Below are positions 36,053 to 44,123 of a stretch of 64,000 nt of DNA, one piece after another. Every line of letters starts with the position of its first letter. The first letter of the stretch is position 1. Source of the DNA: Noviherbaspirillum sp. UKPF54 (GTDB taxonomy: Bacteria > Pseudomonadota > Gammaproteobacteria > Burkholderiales > Burkholderiaceae_D); assembly GCF_007874125.1 (NCBI RefSeq), contig NZ_CP040128.1, positions 248,001 to 312,000 of the forward strand, read 5' to 3'. The notes under the pieces are model-generated. The model searched no databases, was not told where the DNA came from, and saw nothing but the letters and a program-made list of their open reading frames with translations. The translations under genes were made by a program, and so were the position numbers.

Positions 36053-36505
36053 TCAGTCGCGATGCCCTCGGCGGTCGCCGTGGCGATCGTCGTCGCGTCT
36101 GTCGTGATCTTCCCTGTGCCCGTGTTTTTCGCGCCACGGCCTTCCATACGTACGCTCGACGTAGGCGTGTTCGACAAACGGGCGGTCCGAATTGAGCATG
36201 ACGGTCACGCCGCCGCCGGCATAGCTGTAGCGCGAGTATTGGACCGGCAGGTTCATGCCGAACTGCCAATTCCCGCCGCTCATCCAGAACCACATTTGCG
36301 AATCGGGCGCGTAATACACCTGGTAGGCCGGGTAATAGATGTAGTTGTACTGGCGCACGACGGGGCGCACTTCGACCACTTCCGGTTGCATTTCCTTGGC
36401 GCGGCGGCCATGTGCCGGTGCCCACGGCGGCGGGTCGGCCAGTGCCGAGAAGTCGGCGCCCATGCCCATGACGAGGGCGGCCAGTAGCAGATAGCGGTTT
36501 TTCAT
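36053..36505 (-). CDS. Exported Tyr-rich protein with His/Asp/Arg tail
   Basis: A 150-residue protein not assigned to a named family. Seen: signal peptide MKNRYLLLAALVMGMGADFSALA, then a PPPWAPAHG start of the mature protein, a Tyr/Trp-rich middle (YNYIYYPAYQVYYAPDSQMW) and a strongly charged C-terminal tail of about 30 residues dominated by His, Asp and Arg (HGHREDHDRRDDDRHGDRR). AAGGAGA precedes the ATG at 36505. It resembles small periplasmic YXWGXW/metal-binding-tail proteins of Burkholderiales. A metal-binding role for the tail is speculative. Confidence 0.7.
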   Translation of the reverse strand: MKNRYLLLAALVMGMGADFSALADPPPWAPAHGRRAKEMQPEVVEVRPVVRQYNYIYYPAYQVYYAPDSQMWFWMSGGNWQFGMNLPVQYSRYSYAGGGVTVMLNSDRPFVEHAYVERTYGRPWREKHGHREDHDRRDDDRHGDRRGHRD

Positions 36506-36801
36506 GATGGTGTTCTCCTTCCGGGCAGGCTTGTCCATGACGGTATCTTGGTCGATGCGCGGCGAAGCATGCGTACCGGCTTGTAGAAGAATGTAACGCT
36601 AAGAAATGCAAGATTGCAATAAATTCATGTACTTAGCCGCAGCCGGGTTACATCCGGTTGCAAACTTTCCGCATTGTCTCCGTGCGGGCCGAAGATATAT
36701 TTTCGGCGAATGTCTGATATGGGGATTCGCAATTGGAATTATGGTTGTTGCCCATCTACATTGGAATCGAACAAGGCAATGCATGAATGAAAGGAATAGC
36801 C

Positions 36802-37017
36802 ATGTCGGTTCTGACCAGCACCCAACCCGTTTTCGGCGATCGGTATTTCAACAACGTCGGCAAGGCCGCGCTGGCGTTGCTGTCCGCGCTGCTGGCGGTC
36901 AAGCCGCGCCGCCGCCGCGCATCCGCCACCGACGACCTCGCTTCCCTGTGCCGTCGTTACGAGGGATTGACGCCGAATCTGGCCAACGAATTGCGCTTCA
37001 TGGCGTCGCGCGGATAA
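36802..37017 (+). CDS. Small hypothetical protein (71 aa)
   Basis: Seen: MSVLTSTQPVFGDRYFNNVG, a short hydrophobic stretch KAALALLSALLAV, a basic patch RRRR, then a helical end (LASLCRRYEGLTPNLANELRFMAS). AAAGGAA lies 6 bp before the ATG at 36802, which is preferred to an upstream ATG lacking such a site. Its last 20 bases overlap the convergent alkB gene. Likely real but unrecognised. Confidence 0.6.
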   Translation: MSVLTSTQPVFGDRYFNNVGKAALALLSALLAVKPRRRRASATDDLASLCRRYEGLTPNLANELRFMASRG

Positions 37018-37642
37018 TTGCCGCGCGCGGTAGCACGATATTGCGGAAGGTAAGGTTGATGCGTGGCCCGCAAGGGCCGCGTTCCTTCTCGACGGCGTGC
37101 TGCCAATGCTGCTGCGTGGCGCCCGCCATGATCAGCAGGCTGCCGTCGGTCAGCTCGAGCGCGATGCGCTTCTGGTCCTTGCGGCGCTTGTGGCGCAACT
37201 TGAAGACGCGCGTCTCGCCCAGGCTCAGCGAAGCGATCACCGGCTGCTCGCCGAACTCGGCCTCGTTGTCGCTGTGCCAGCTCACGCTGTCGCGCTCGTT
37301 GCGGTAGAGGTTGCACAGCACGCTGTTGAAGCGATGCCCGCTCAGGGCCTCGATGTCTTCCTTGATGCCCATGAGCGTTTCCGTCCACGCATGCGGCTCG
37401 AAGGTGGAGCCGGAGTAGGTGTAGCGCGCCCCCGCATCGCCATACCAGGCCGACAGCCGCGGCTGCAGGTACTCCTTGTCCCACAGGCGGATCGTCTCCT
37501 GGCGCCACGCGATTTCCCGCAATAGCGCCTGCAGCAGGAAACCGGTGTGCGGCTGGCGGTAGAAGCCGTGCATGAACGTCACGTCGGCGTCGATCATCGG
37601 GATCGGCTCCAGCGCCGGAGCTGGCCCGAACAGGTCGTTCAT
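36998..37642 (-). CDS. alkB: Alkylated DNA repair dioxygenase AlkB (ALKBH2-like)
   Basis: A 214-residue Fe(II)/2-oxoglutarate dioxygenase that oxidatively removes methyl lesions from DNA bases. Seen: iron ligands H123 and D125 in SWHSDNEAEFG, H182 in HWQHAVEK, and the 2-oxoglutarate Arg in RINLTFR (R194-R200). The layout is closer to ALKBH2/3-type short proteins than to E. coli AlkB. It starts 1 bp after the stop of the thioesterase gene, so the two are co-transcribed. It overlaps the convergent small gene at its 3' end. Confidence 0.9.
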   Translation of the reverse strand: MNDLFGPAPALEPIPMIDADVTFMHGFYRQPHTGFLLQALLREIAWRQETIRLWDKEYLQPRLSAWYGDAGARYTYSGSTFEPHAWTETLMGIKEDIEALSGHRFNSVLCNLYRNERDSVSWHSDNEAEFGEQPVIASLSLGETRVFKLRHKRRKDQKRIALELTDGSLLIMAGATQQHWQHAVEKERGPCGPRINLTFRNIVLPRAAIIRATP

Positions 37643-37643
37643 C

Positions 37644-38069
37644 TCACGCCTGCTTCGGCCACAGGATCATCTGCGTGCAGCGGAAGGTGGCAATCAGCTT
37701 GCCGGTGTCGCGGTGTTTGACCAATGCGTCCCACACTTGCGTATTGCGGCCGGTGTGCACGGCACGCGCTTCGCATTCGACCACGCCTTCGCGCGCGGTT
37801 CCCAGGAAATTGCTCTTGAGTTCGATGGTGGTGAAGCTGGCGGCACCCTGCGGCAGGTTGGCGATGCAGGCGTAGCCGCAGGCCGTATCGGCCAGCGTCA
37901 CCACGCTGCCGGCGTGCAGGTAACCGTTGGGCGCCAAGTGCGATGGCTGCACCGCCAGTTCGGCTTTGAGGAATTCCTTGTCGACGGCGGTCACGACGAT
38001 GCCGAGCAGTCCCGGCAGGAAGGGCTTGCCGCGCTCGTTGAAGGCGTCTGCGGTGATGCTTGCTTGCAT
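37644..38069 (-). CDS. PaaI-family thioesterase (hotdog fold)
   Basis: A 141-residue acyl-CoA thioesterase. Seen: the hotdog helix motif GYLHAGSVVTLADTACGYA (about 49-67) and the strand FTTIELKSNFLG. The common HGG motif reads HAG here, which also occurs in the family. It hydrolyses CoA thioesters, probably to free CoA trapped by dead-end intermediates; substrate unknown. First gene of a two-gene unit with alkB. Confidence 0.88.
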   Translation of the reverse strand: MQASITADAFNERGKPFLPGLLGIVVTAVDKEFLKAELAVQPSHLAPNGYLHAGSVVTLADTACGYACIANLPQGAASFTTIELKSNFLGTAREGVVECEARAVHTGRNTQVWDALVKHRDTGKLIATFRCTQMILWPKQA

Positions 38070-38128
38070 AGTTCTGAACCTCGCTTGGTTGGATATTCAT
38101 GCCGGGCGCACAGGCGTTCCAGCACGGA

Positions 38129-38593
38129 TCAGGCCGGCCAGCTTACCTTTTCAGGACACGCCACGCCATCGTCGATGGCACTTGCTTCCATGCTGCCGGC
38201 CCTGGCCTGTACCACGATGTAATACAGGTCTTCCTCCGAATGATTGCGCCAGGTGCGCACGCCGTCGGGCGCGATGCGGATGACGGTGCCCTCGCACACG
38301 TCGAGCACCTGCCCGTCGACCTGGAACTGGCCGCGTCCCCGCAGGAAGATATACAGCTCTTCGTGCGTCATGTGCTGATGATAGAACGGTACGCCCTGGC
38401 CCGCCGGCAGCTTGTTGAGGGACACTTCCATGCCGTTCATGCCGAGCGCCTCCTTCAGGAACAGCTTGCCTGGAAAGCCGCGCCCCTTGCCCAGCGGGTG
38501 GAAGAACTGGTAGCGATCCAGATTGCTTAATGCGCCGACTTGTGCGCTGGAAAAATTCCTGCCTGTTACTACGTCGAGTTGCGATTCGCTCAT
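38129..38593 (-). CDS. Cupin-domain protein
   Basis: A 154-residue single-domain cupin. Seen: cupin motif 1 GVPFYHQHMTHEELYIFLRG, with three His and one Glu as metal ligands, and motif 2 with VCEGTVIRIAPDGVRTWRN. The ATG at 38593 begins MSESQLDVVTGRNFSS. Catalytic activity cannot be told from the fold. It is preceded by a copy of the ATATACATCTATT element also found upstream of the adjacent MarR gene, suggesting that regulator controls it. Confidence 0.85.
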   Translation of the reverse strand: MSESQLDVVTGRNFSSAQVGALSNLDRYQFFHPLGKGRGFPGKLFLKEALGMNGMEVSLNKLPAGQGVPFYHQHMTHEELYIFLRGRGQFQVDGQVLDVCEGTVIRIAPDGVRTWRNHSEEDLYYIVVQARAGSMEASAIDDGVACPEKVSWPA

Positions 38594-38620
38594 CGTCCTG
38601 CTCCTTCCGTAATAAGGGTG

Positions 38621-38634
38621 TATATACATCTATT
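38621..38634. promoter_or_regulatory. MarR-site copy upstream of the cupin gene (TATATACATCTATT)
   Basis: Thirteen of these bases recur upstream of the neighbouring MarR gene at 39112-39125. The site lies 28 bp from the cupin ATG, where it could overlap the promoter. Confidence 0.5.
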
Positions 38635-38647
38635 CGGGCAAAAAAAT

Positions 38648-39073
38648 TTATGTACCCACTTTCTGCACCAAGTGAAAAACCGTGCGGGTCAGGCTGTCCA
38701 GGTCCACGTCCTGCGCCAGTCCCGCAAATTCCTTTTGTGCATTCTTCCACAGCGGCAGCGCCTGCTGCATCTTTTCCAGCCCCGCCGGCGTGATGCTCCA
38801 GTGCCGCTCGCGCCGGTCTGCTCCGGGCACCACCGCAATCCAGCCATTGTCCTGGATGATTTTCAGCGTGCGCGTGAGCGTCGTGCTGTCCATCACCAGC
38901 GCCTCGGCCATCTCGCCGGTCGTCAGGCCCGGATAGGCGTTCAGCAGGCGCAGGATGCCGAACTGGGTGATCTTCACGCCCGACGGCTTGAGCGCGGCAT
39001 CGTACATTTGCGTCACGATGCGCGCGGCCTGGCGAAACGAGCCGGCATAGCAGGGCAGTCTGATCGGCTTCAC
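38648..39073 (-). CDS. MarR-family transcriptional regulator
   Basis: A 141-residue winged-helix regulator. Seen: N-terminal helix beginning KPIRLPCYAGSFRQAARIVTQMY, the usual start of this MarR subfamily, recognition region LTTGEMAEALVMDSTTLTRTLKII and wing GADRRERHWSIT. GTG at 39073 is chosen because the reading frame further upstream runs through an inverted-repeat operator and hydrophobic residues alien to the family. Co-directional with the cupin gene. Autoregulation is likely from the palindrome just upstream. Confidence 0.83.
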   Translation of the reverse strand: MKPIRLPCYAGSFRQAARIVTQMYDAALKPSGVKITQFGILRLLNAYPGLTTGEMAEALVMDSTTLTRTLKIIQDNGWIAVVPGADRRERHWSITPAGLEKMQQALPLWKNAQKEFAGLAQDVDLDSLTRTVFHLVQKVGT

Positions 39074-39104
39074 GGGATAGAAAAAGAAAACGAATGCAAT
39101 GAAT

Positions 39105-39124
39105 ATAGATGCATATACATCTAT
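39105..39124. promoter_or_regulatory. MarR operator candidate (ATAGATG-N6-CATCTAT)
   Basis: Perfect 7-bp inverted repeat with a 6-bp spacer, 32 bp upstream of the GTG start of the MarR gene. Its right part, ATATACATCTATT, is repeated in front of the cupin gene. Confidence 0.6.
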
Positions 39125-39231
39125 TGTCAAACCGCTCAAATGTCTTGCGGCTCCGATCGGAAGTGCATCGGCGATGAACTTGGATTATCGCTAACAGTCC
39201 CATTGTTCACCATGACGTCGGGAGCCTGAAC

Positions 39232-40293
39232 ATGAACGAATTTGCCGAGTATCAGCTCAATGCGCGCCGGACACCCGCGCGCCGGTCCGGGCTGCAACGC
39301 AACACGACTTTGATCGCCGCCGGCGCCGCGCTGGCGGCAGCGGCGCTGCTGGTGCGCCAGCGGGCGAAAAAGGCCGAGCACGATAATCCGCCCGCCGGGC
39401 ATTTCATGTACGTGGATGGCGTGCGCCTGCACTACATCGAGCGCGGGCAAGGCCAGCCGCTGGTGCTGTTGCACGGCGACGGCAGCATGATCCAGGATTT
39501 CGAAATCAGCGGCCTGATCGATCTGGCCGCCGACAAGTACCGCGTGATCGTGTTCGACCGGCCCGGCTACGGCTACAGTCGTCGGCCGCGCGACCGGATG
39601 TGGGGACCCCAGGCGCAGGCGGCCTTGCTGCACCACGCGCTGCAACTGCTCGATGTCGAAAATCCGATCGTGCTGGGCCATTCCTGGGGCACGATGATTG
39701 CGTTGTCGCTGGCACTGGATTACCCGGATTATGTGAAGAGCCTGGTCTTGCTGTCGGGCTACTACTATCCGACCGCGCGCATCGATGTGCCGCTGCTGTC
39801 GCCGCCGGCCATTCCGGTGATCGGCGATTTGCTGCGTTACACGGTGTCGCCATTGATCGGCCGGATGATCTGGCCGCTGCTGAAACGCCGCATCTTCAAT
39901 CCGGCGCCGGTGACGGAGCGTTTTTCATCGGAATTTCCGATCTGGATGACGCTGCGCCCCTTGCCCTTGCGCGCCTCGGCGGCGGAGACCGCGATGCTGA
40001 TTCCGTCGGCGTTTTTGCTGAGCAGGCGTTATCACGAACTGCGCGTACCGGCCGTTATCCTGGCCGGCGACGGCGACACCTATGTCAATACGCGCGTGCA
40101 TTCGGAGCACTTGCACCACGACCTGCCGCACAGCGAGTACCGGACCGTGCCCGATGCCGGGCACATGGTGCACCATCTGGCGCCGCGACAGGTGATGGCG
40201 GCGATCGACCGCGCCGCGCAGGCGGCCGGCCTGCCGGCCGGGCAGGGCGTTTCGCCCGGCCAGTCGGACCAGTTCGCGTATTACGGTTCCTGA
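39232..40293 (+). CDS. Alpha/beta hydrolase, membrane-anchored
   Basis: A 353-residue hydrolase. Seen: hydrophobic N-terminal helix at about 24-40 (TTLIAAGAALAAAALLV) that probably anchors it in the inner membrane, then the fold with oxyanion region LVLLHGDGSMIQDF, nucleophile elbow GHSWG, acid in GDGDTYVN and His in DAGHMVHH. The reaction is not predictable (esterase or haloalkane/epoxide-type hydrolase). Divergent from the MarR gene, sharing a 158-bp gap, so it may be under the same regulator. Confidence 0.85.
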   Translation: MNEFAEYQLNARRTPARRSGLQRNTTLIAAGAALAAAALLVRQRAKKAEHDNPPAGHFMYVDGVRLHYIERGQGQPLVLLHGDGSMIQDFEISGLIDLAADKYRVIVFDRPGYGYSRRPRDRMWGPQAQAALLHHALQLLDVENPIVLGHSWGTMIALSLALDYPDYVKSLVLLSGYYYPTARIDVPLLSPPAIPVIGDLLRYTVSPLIGRMIWPLLKRRIFNPAPVTERFSSEFPIWMTLRPLPLRASAAETAMLIPSAFLLSRRYHELRVPAVILAGDGDTYVNTRVHSEHLHHDLPHSEYRTVPDAGHMVHHLAPRQVMAAIDRAAQAAGLPAGQGVSPGQSDQFAYYGS

Positions 40294-40400
40294 ACGCTTG
40301 GCGAAAGGCAAGGCAGCCTGCGCGTCTGCCTTGCATCGCCGATCGAACAAATGGAATCGCTTCCTTGTCGAACTGGACATCCCTTCCTCAGGAGACGAGC

Positions 40401-40850
40401 ATGCAAACGACCTGGATCTTGGCGGCCGACAGCAGCCGCGCACGCATTTTCGAAGTACACGGGCAAAAGGATCATTTGCGGGAAATTCACGATTTCGCCA
40501 ACCCGGCGGGGCGCGGCAATACCCAGCAAATAGAGAGCGACCGGCGTGGCCGCTTCTTCGCCACTCCCGAGGGGACGCATGGTGAAGGCGACACCTACCA
40601 GCCGCGCGTCGAGGCTGTCGAGCATGAAACGGACCTGTTTTCCAAGGAAGTCAGCGATTTCCTGGATCAGGCGTGCAACGAGCATCGCTACGACAAGCTG
40701 TGCCTGATCGCTTATCCCAAGTTCCTTGGGATGATGCGCAAAAACATGAGCAAGGCCACGCAGCAACTGGTCGAGGACGAGGTGCCGAAGGACATTTCCT
40801 GGAAAGACACGCGCGAGATCGAAGATTACGTGCGCAACAAGCTGCATTGA
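40401..40850 (+). CDS. Host attachment family protein
   Basis: A 149-residue soluble protein of the Host_attach family, named from a rhizobial gene affecting attachment. Seen: MQTTWILAADSSRARIFEV at the N-terminus, FSKEVSDFLDQACNEHRYDKLCLIAYPKFLG in the middle, and a C-terminal WKDTREIEDYVRNKL. Fold resembles release-factor-like/eRF1 domain proteins. AGGAGACG precedes the ATG. Cellular role unknown in free-living bacteria. Confidence 0.85.
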   Translation: MQTTWILAADSSRARIFEVHGQKDHLREIHDFANPAGRGNTQQIESDRRGRFFATPEGTHGEGDTYQPRVEAVEHETDLFSKEVSDFLDQACNEHRYDKLCLIAYPKFLGMMRKNMSKATQQLVEDEVPKDISWKDTREIEDYVRNKLH

Positions 40851-40890
40851 GCCGGGGGCGCCGAGCCGGGGGCGCCGAGCCGGGGACGCC
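40849..40890 (+). repeat. Tandem 14-bp repeat, three units
   Basis: GAGCCGGGGGCGCC occurs three times head to tail (third unit with one substitution), starting on the last two bases of the preceding gene. There is no following T-run and no gene function. Probably replication slippage. Confidence 0.7.
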
Positions 40891-40909
40891 CAGCTGCGCG
40901 CGGCGTTTT

Positions 40910-41566
40910 TCAATAGCGGATCCGGAACCGATAGTCCTGGTAGCGCATGATCATCCCGTCCGGCAGCATCCGCTCCAGAACAAGGCCGGGCGCGGCTTCG
41001 TTGCCTTCAGCCAGCAGCCGGTCGTTGATCAGGACCGAGCGCTCCGCCTTGTTGGTGGAATAGATATAGCCGCCGACCTTCAGCGGCGGTATCTGCCGCT
41101 GTATCGCGTCGGGCAGGTCGCGCAGGGCGAGGACCGGCGCCGCATCCGGCGGATTTGCCGCGGGTGGCGCCGGCGCCTTTTTCACCGTCGGCATCTTGGC
41201 GACTGTGGCGGGCAGGACTTCCCGCGGCGCCGGCGGCTGCCTGGTCGGTTCCGCCTGTGCTGGCGCGGCCTCGGGGCGTTCCGACGTTGCGGCAGCGGGA
41301 GGAGCCGGCGGCGATTGCGCCAGCACGGCAGGAACGGCTGGCGCCGGTTGCGGTGCTGGCTGCGGCGCCGACCGCAGCCAGGCTAGGGCGGCCAATGCGG
41401 CTGCCAGCGCTGACGCCAGCGTGCCCGCGATGATCCATGGCCATGGCGCGCGCTGCGGTGCAGGCGCGGCAGAAGCCGCCGCGGCCGGCGGCAGGTGCTG
41501 GCCATGCGGCGCGCCGGTGCCGCGTTCCGCTTCCGCTCTTTTCAGCGCATCGAGGATGTACGACAT
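40910..41566 (-). CDS. exeB: General secretion pathway protein B (ExeB/GspB)
   Basis: A 218-residue membrane protein. Seen: cytoplasmic N-terminus MSYILDALKRAEAERGTG, the hallmark of GspB, one transmembrane helix at about 45-68, a long Ala/Pro-rich periplasmic linker at about 70-150, and a C-terminal domain with KVGGYIYSTNKAERSVLIND. With ExeA it helps assemble the type II secretin through peptidoglycan. It starts 4 bp after exeA, with AAGGAA embedded in the exeA stop region. No other gsp genes are in the window. Confidence 0.88.
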   Translation of the reverse strand: MSYILDALKRAEAERGTGAPHGQHLPPAAAASAAPAPQRAPWPWIIAGTLASALAAALAALAWLRSAPQPAPQPAPAVPAVLAQSPPAPPAAATSERPEAAPAQAEPTRQPPAPREVLPATVAKMPTVKKAPAPPAANPPDAAPVLALRDLPDAIQRQIPPLKVGGYIYSTNKAERSVLINDRLLAEGNEAAPGLVLERMLPDGMIMRYQDYRFRIRY

Positions 41567-41570
41567 TGGA

Positions 41571-43364
41571 TTATTCCTTCGGATAGGCGAGGCGGCTGGC
41601 AACGGCCGGCGCGCCATCGCGCAGGCGCGGCTCCTGCACGCCGGCGACGCGGTTCAGGTGCATCAGCGTGACCGGGCCGACGACGCCGTCGACGAACAAG
41701 CCTTGCGCCGACTGGAAGTCGACGACCTGGGCCAGCATCCGCTGGTCGAAGGGCTGATCGGCGACCGGCCTGGCGCCGCCATAGATCGCGGCCAGCTGGG
41801 CGGCGATCCAGTCCACGTGCGGGCCGTGGTCGCCCTGCTTGGCTGCTTCCGAAAACGCCGCCGGGACGCGCCACAGCAGCGTGAATTCGCCGCGGAAGTG
41901 CCGCATCAGCGCCGTCAGGCTGACCTTTTGGCTGGCGCCGCCAACTCTCAGCGTCGCCCCGGAATCGTTCAGTCCAGTCAGCAGCGCGTAGTAGACGCGG
42001 TTGGCGTCATCGCGCAGCTTGAGCATAGCCGGCCGGTCGAGCTGGCGCAGCTCGGCCAGGCCGCTGGCGCTGCTGTAGCAGCGCAGGCTGGACTTGCGCG
42101 CGGCATCGCACGGGTCTTCGTTCCTGCCGGGCGCGGCGACGTCCCACAAGCCGATCAACTGCCGTAGCGCTTCCTTTTCGCTGCGCAGCGCGAGGCTGGC
42201 CGTGCCCTGCTCGGGCAGGATCGTGTCCGCGTCAGGCGCCGGCGGCTTGGCTTGCGGCAATTCGGCTTGCGTCGCCACAGACGACGGCGCGGAGGCAGTG
42301 GCGGGCGACGGCGGGGGCGCGGCGGCCGCTGCTAATTGCGCAGGCTGCGGCGCCACGCTGGCGGCTGGCTGCCGGGGCGTGTTCCGGCTGGCGCCGAACA
42401 TGCCGGCAAACAGGCGCGTATCGAGCATCCTGACCGGATCTCCCTTGCCCAGTGTCCAGGCGGCCGCGCCCGCCATCATCATGCCGGCCAAGCCCGCCAG
42501 CGCCGTGCGACGCCGGCGCGCACCTTTCCGGTTGACGGGGGCGAGCGCGCCGAACAGTTCAAGCGCGGCGGTGGCAACGATCTGGCGGTCCACTTCGCGC
42601 TTGCCGCCGGCGTAGGCGCCGAGCAGCGCGCGATCGCACAGCAGGTTGATGCGCCTCGGCACGCCTTGCGTCAACTGATGGATCTGCTTCATCAGCGAAG
42701 GCTGGAACGGCGACGCCGCCGCCAGCCCGGAGGTCGACAGGCGGTGCTGGATATAGCTGGCCGTTTCCTGCTCCGACAGCGCCGGCAGATGGTAGCGCGC
42801 GATCACGCGCTGCGCCAGTTGCTCCAGGTCGGGACGGGCCAGCACTTCGCGCAGTTCGGGCTGGCCTATCAGGACGATCTGCAGCAGCTTGCGCTCGCTG
42901 GTTTCGAGGTTGGTCAGCAGGCGCAGCTGTTCCAGCACGTCGACCGACAGATTTTGCGCCTCGTCGATGATCAGCACGTTGTTCCGGCCCTGCGCATGGG
43001 CGGTGAGCAGGTAGCGGTTGAGCGCGTCGATGTAATCCTTCACGCCGGTGCGGCCCGCACCCTCGTGCGAGACCGCGATATGGAATTCCTCGCAAATCGA
43101 TTGCAGCAGCTCGGCGACGGTGAGCTTCGGGTTGAAGATATAGGCGACATTGCAGTTCGCCGGTACCTGCTCCAGGAAGCAACGGCACACCGTCGTCTTG
43201 CCGGTGCCGATTTCGCCGGTCAGCACCACCACGCCGCCGCCGCTGTTGGCGCCGTAGACAAGATGCGCCAGCGCCTCGTGATGATGCCGGCTCATGAACA
43301 GAAAGCGCGGATCGGGCGAGATCGAGAAGGGATTGCGCGCCAGCCGGAAGAAATGGATGTACAT
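41571..43364 (-). CDS. exeA: General secretion pathway ATPase ExeA/GspA
   Basis: A 597-residue inner-membrane AAA ATPase with a peptidoglycan-binding end. Seen: AAA_22 domain at about 40-270 with Walker A GEIGTGKTTV and Walker B NVLIIDEAQNL, a transmembrane helix at about 290-308 (GMMMAGAAAWTL), a Pro/Ala linker, and a C-terminal peptidoglycan-binding domain (VVDFQSAQGLFVDGVVGPVTL). Co-transcribed with exeB. Known to pump or organise secretin passage through the cell wall. Confidence 0.92.
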   Translation of the reverse strand: MYIHFFRLARNPFSISPDPRFLFMSRHHHEALAHLVYGANSGGGVVVLTGEIGTGKTTVCRCFLEQVPANCNVAYIFNPKLTVAELLQSICEEFHIAVSHEGAGRTGVKDYIDALNRYLLTAHAQGRNNVLIIDEAQNLSVDVLEQLRLLTNLETSERKLLQIVLIGQPELREVLARPDLEQLAQRVIARYHLPALSEQETASYIQHRLSTSGLAAASPFQPSLMKQIHQLTQGVPRRINLLCDRALLGAYAGGKREVDRQIVATAALELFGALAPVNRKGARRRRTALAGLAGMMMAGAAAWTLGKGDPVRMLDTRLFAGMFGASRNTPRQPAASVAPQPAQLAAAAAPPPSPATASAPSSVATQAELPQAKPPAPDADTILPEQGTASLALRSEKEALRQLIGLWDVAAPGRNEDPCDAARKSSLRCYSSASGLAELRQLDRPAMLKLRDDANRVYYALLTGLNDSGATLRVGGASQKVSLTALMRHFRGEFTLLWRVPAAFSEAAKQGDHGPHVDWIAAQLAAIYGGARPVADQPFDQRMLAQVVDFQSAQGLFVDGVVGPVTLMHLNRVAGVQEPRLRDGAPAVASRLAYPKE

Positions 43365-43518
43365 GGAGTTGCATGGTCGGTTGCCAAAGCCGGCATCAGT
43401 GTAGCAGTCTGCGCGCGGTCAAACATTGACGGGACTGGAAACGGAGGGGCTGGAAGGCTCTTTTGCTAGAATGGACCGGCTTGACGCCGCCCCCGCATCT
43501 ATTTGCCAAGGAGATCCC

Positions 43519-44052
43519 ATGCGCACCGTTGCACGCTCGATCCTGCTGTTGTCGCTGTTGTCCGCATCCGCCGCCGTACTGGCGGCTGGCCAGACCAGGG
43601 CGGGCTTGTGGGAAATGACGATGAAATCCGACGCGATGAAGAACATGCCGAAGATCGCGCCGGAGCAAATGGAGCAAATGCGCAAGATGGGCATCAACGT
43701 GCCGCAGATGCAGGATGGCGGCATGGTCACCAAGGTCTGCATCTCGCAGGAGATGGCCGAACGCGACGAACCGCCGCCGATGGAAGACAAGGCCAGCGGC
43801 TGCCAGACGAAGAATTTCCAGCGCAACGGCGGCAGCTATTCGATGGACATCGTCTGCGACGGCCCGCAGATGCAAGGCGCGGGCAAGGCCAGGGGCACGT
43901 TCTCGGGCAACACCAGCTTCACGTCGACCTACGATTTCAAGGGCACGATGCATGGCCAGCCGATCAGCCAGCATCATGAAACCAGCGGCAAATGGCTCGG
44001 TGCCGATTGCGGTGGCATCAAGCCGATCGGCGACCTGATGCCCAAGAAGTAA
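43519..44052 (+). CDS. Exported DUF3617 protein
   Basis: A 177-residue periplasmic protein. Seen: signal peptide MRTVARSILLLSLLSASAAVLA, then QTRAGLWEMTMKS, the family entry, Met-rich segments (MKNMPKIAPEQMEQMRKMGI) and two Cys-containing motifs (CISQEMAE, CQTKNF). AAGGAGAT precedes the ATG at 43519, which is preferred because it directly precedes the signal. Function of DUF3617 is unknown. Confidence 0.85.
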   Translation: MRTVARSILLLSLLSASAAVLAAGQTRAGLWEMTMKSDAMKNMPKIAPEQMEQMRKMGINVPQMQDGGMVTKVCISQEMAERDEPPPMEDKASGCQTKNFQRNGGSYSMDIVCDGPQMQGAGKARGTFSGNTSFTSTYDFKGTMHGQPISQHHETSGKWLGADCGGIKPIGDLMPKK

Positions 44053-44123
44053 GCGGCCGCAGGCAGGATAGCCTGCAACGCCCGGCTGCTCGCGTCCGAG
44101 ACGCGTGCGGCGCATGCGATATG

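Noticed and set aside
40849..40890. Repeat considered as a CRISPR array
   Set aside because: Units are only 14 bp and contiguous with no spacers, and no cas genes are present.
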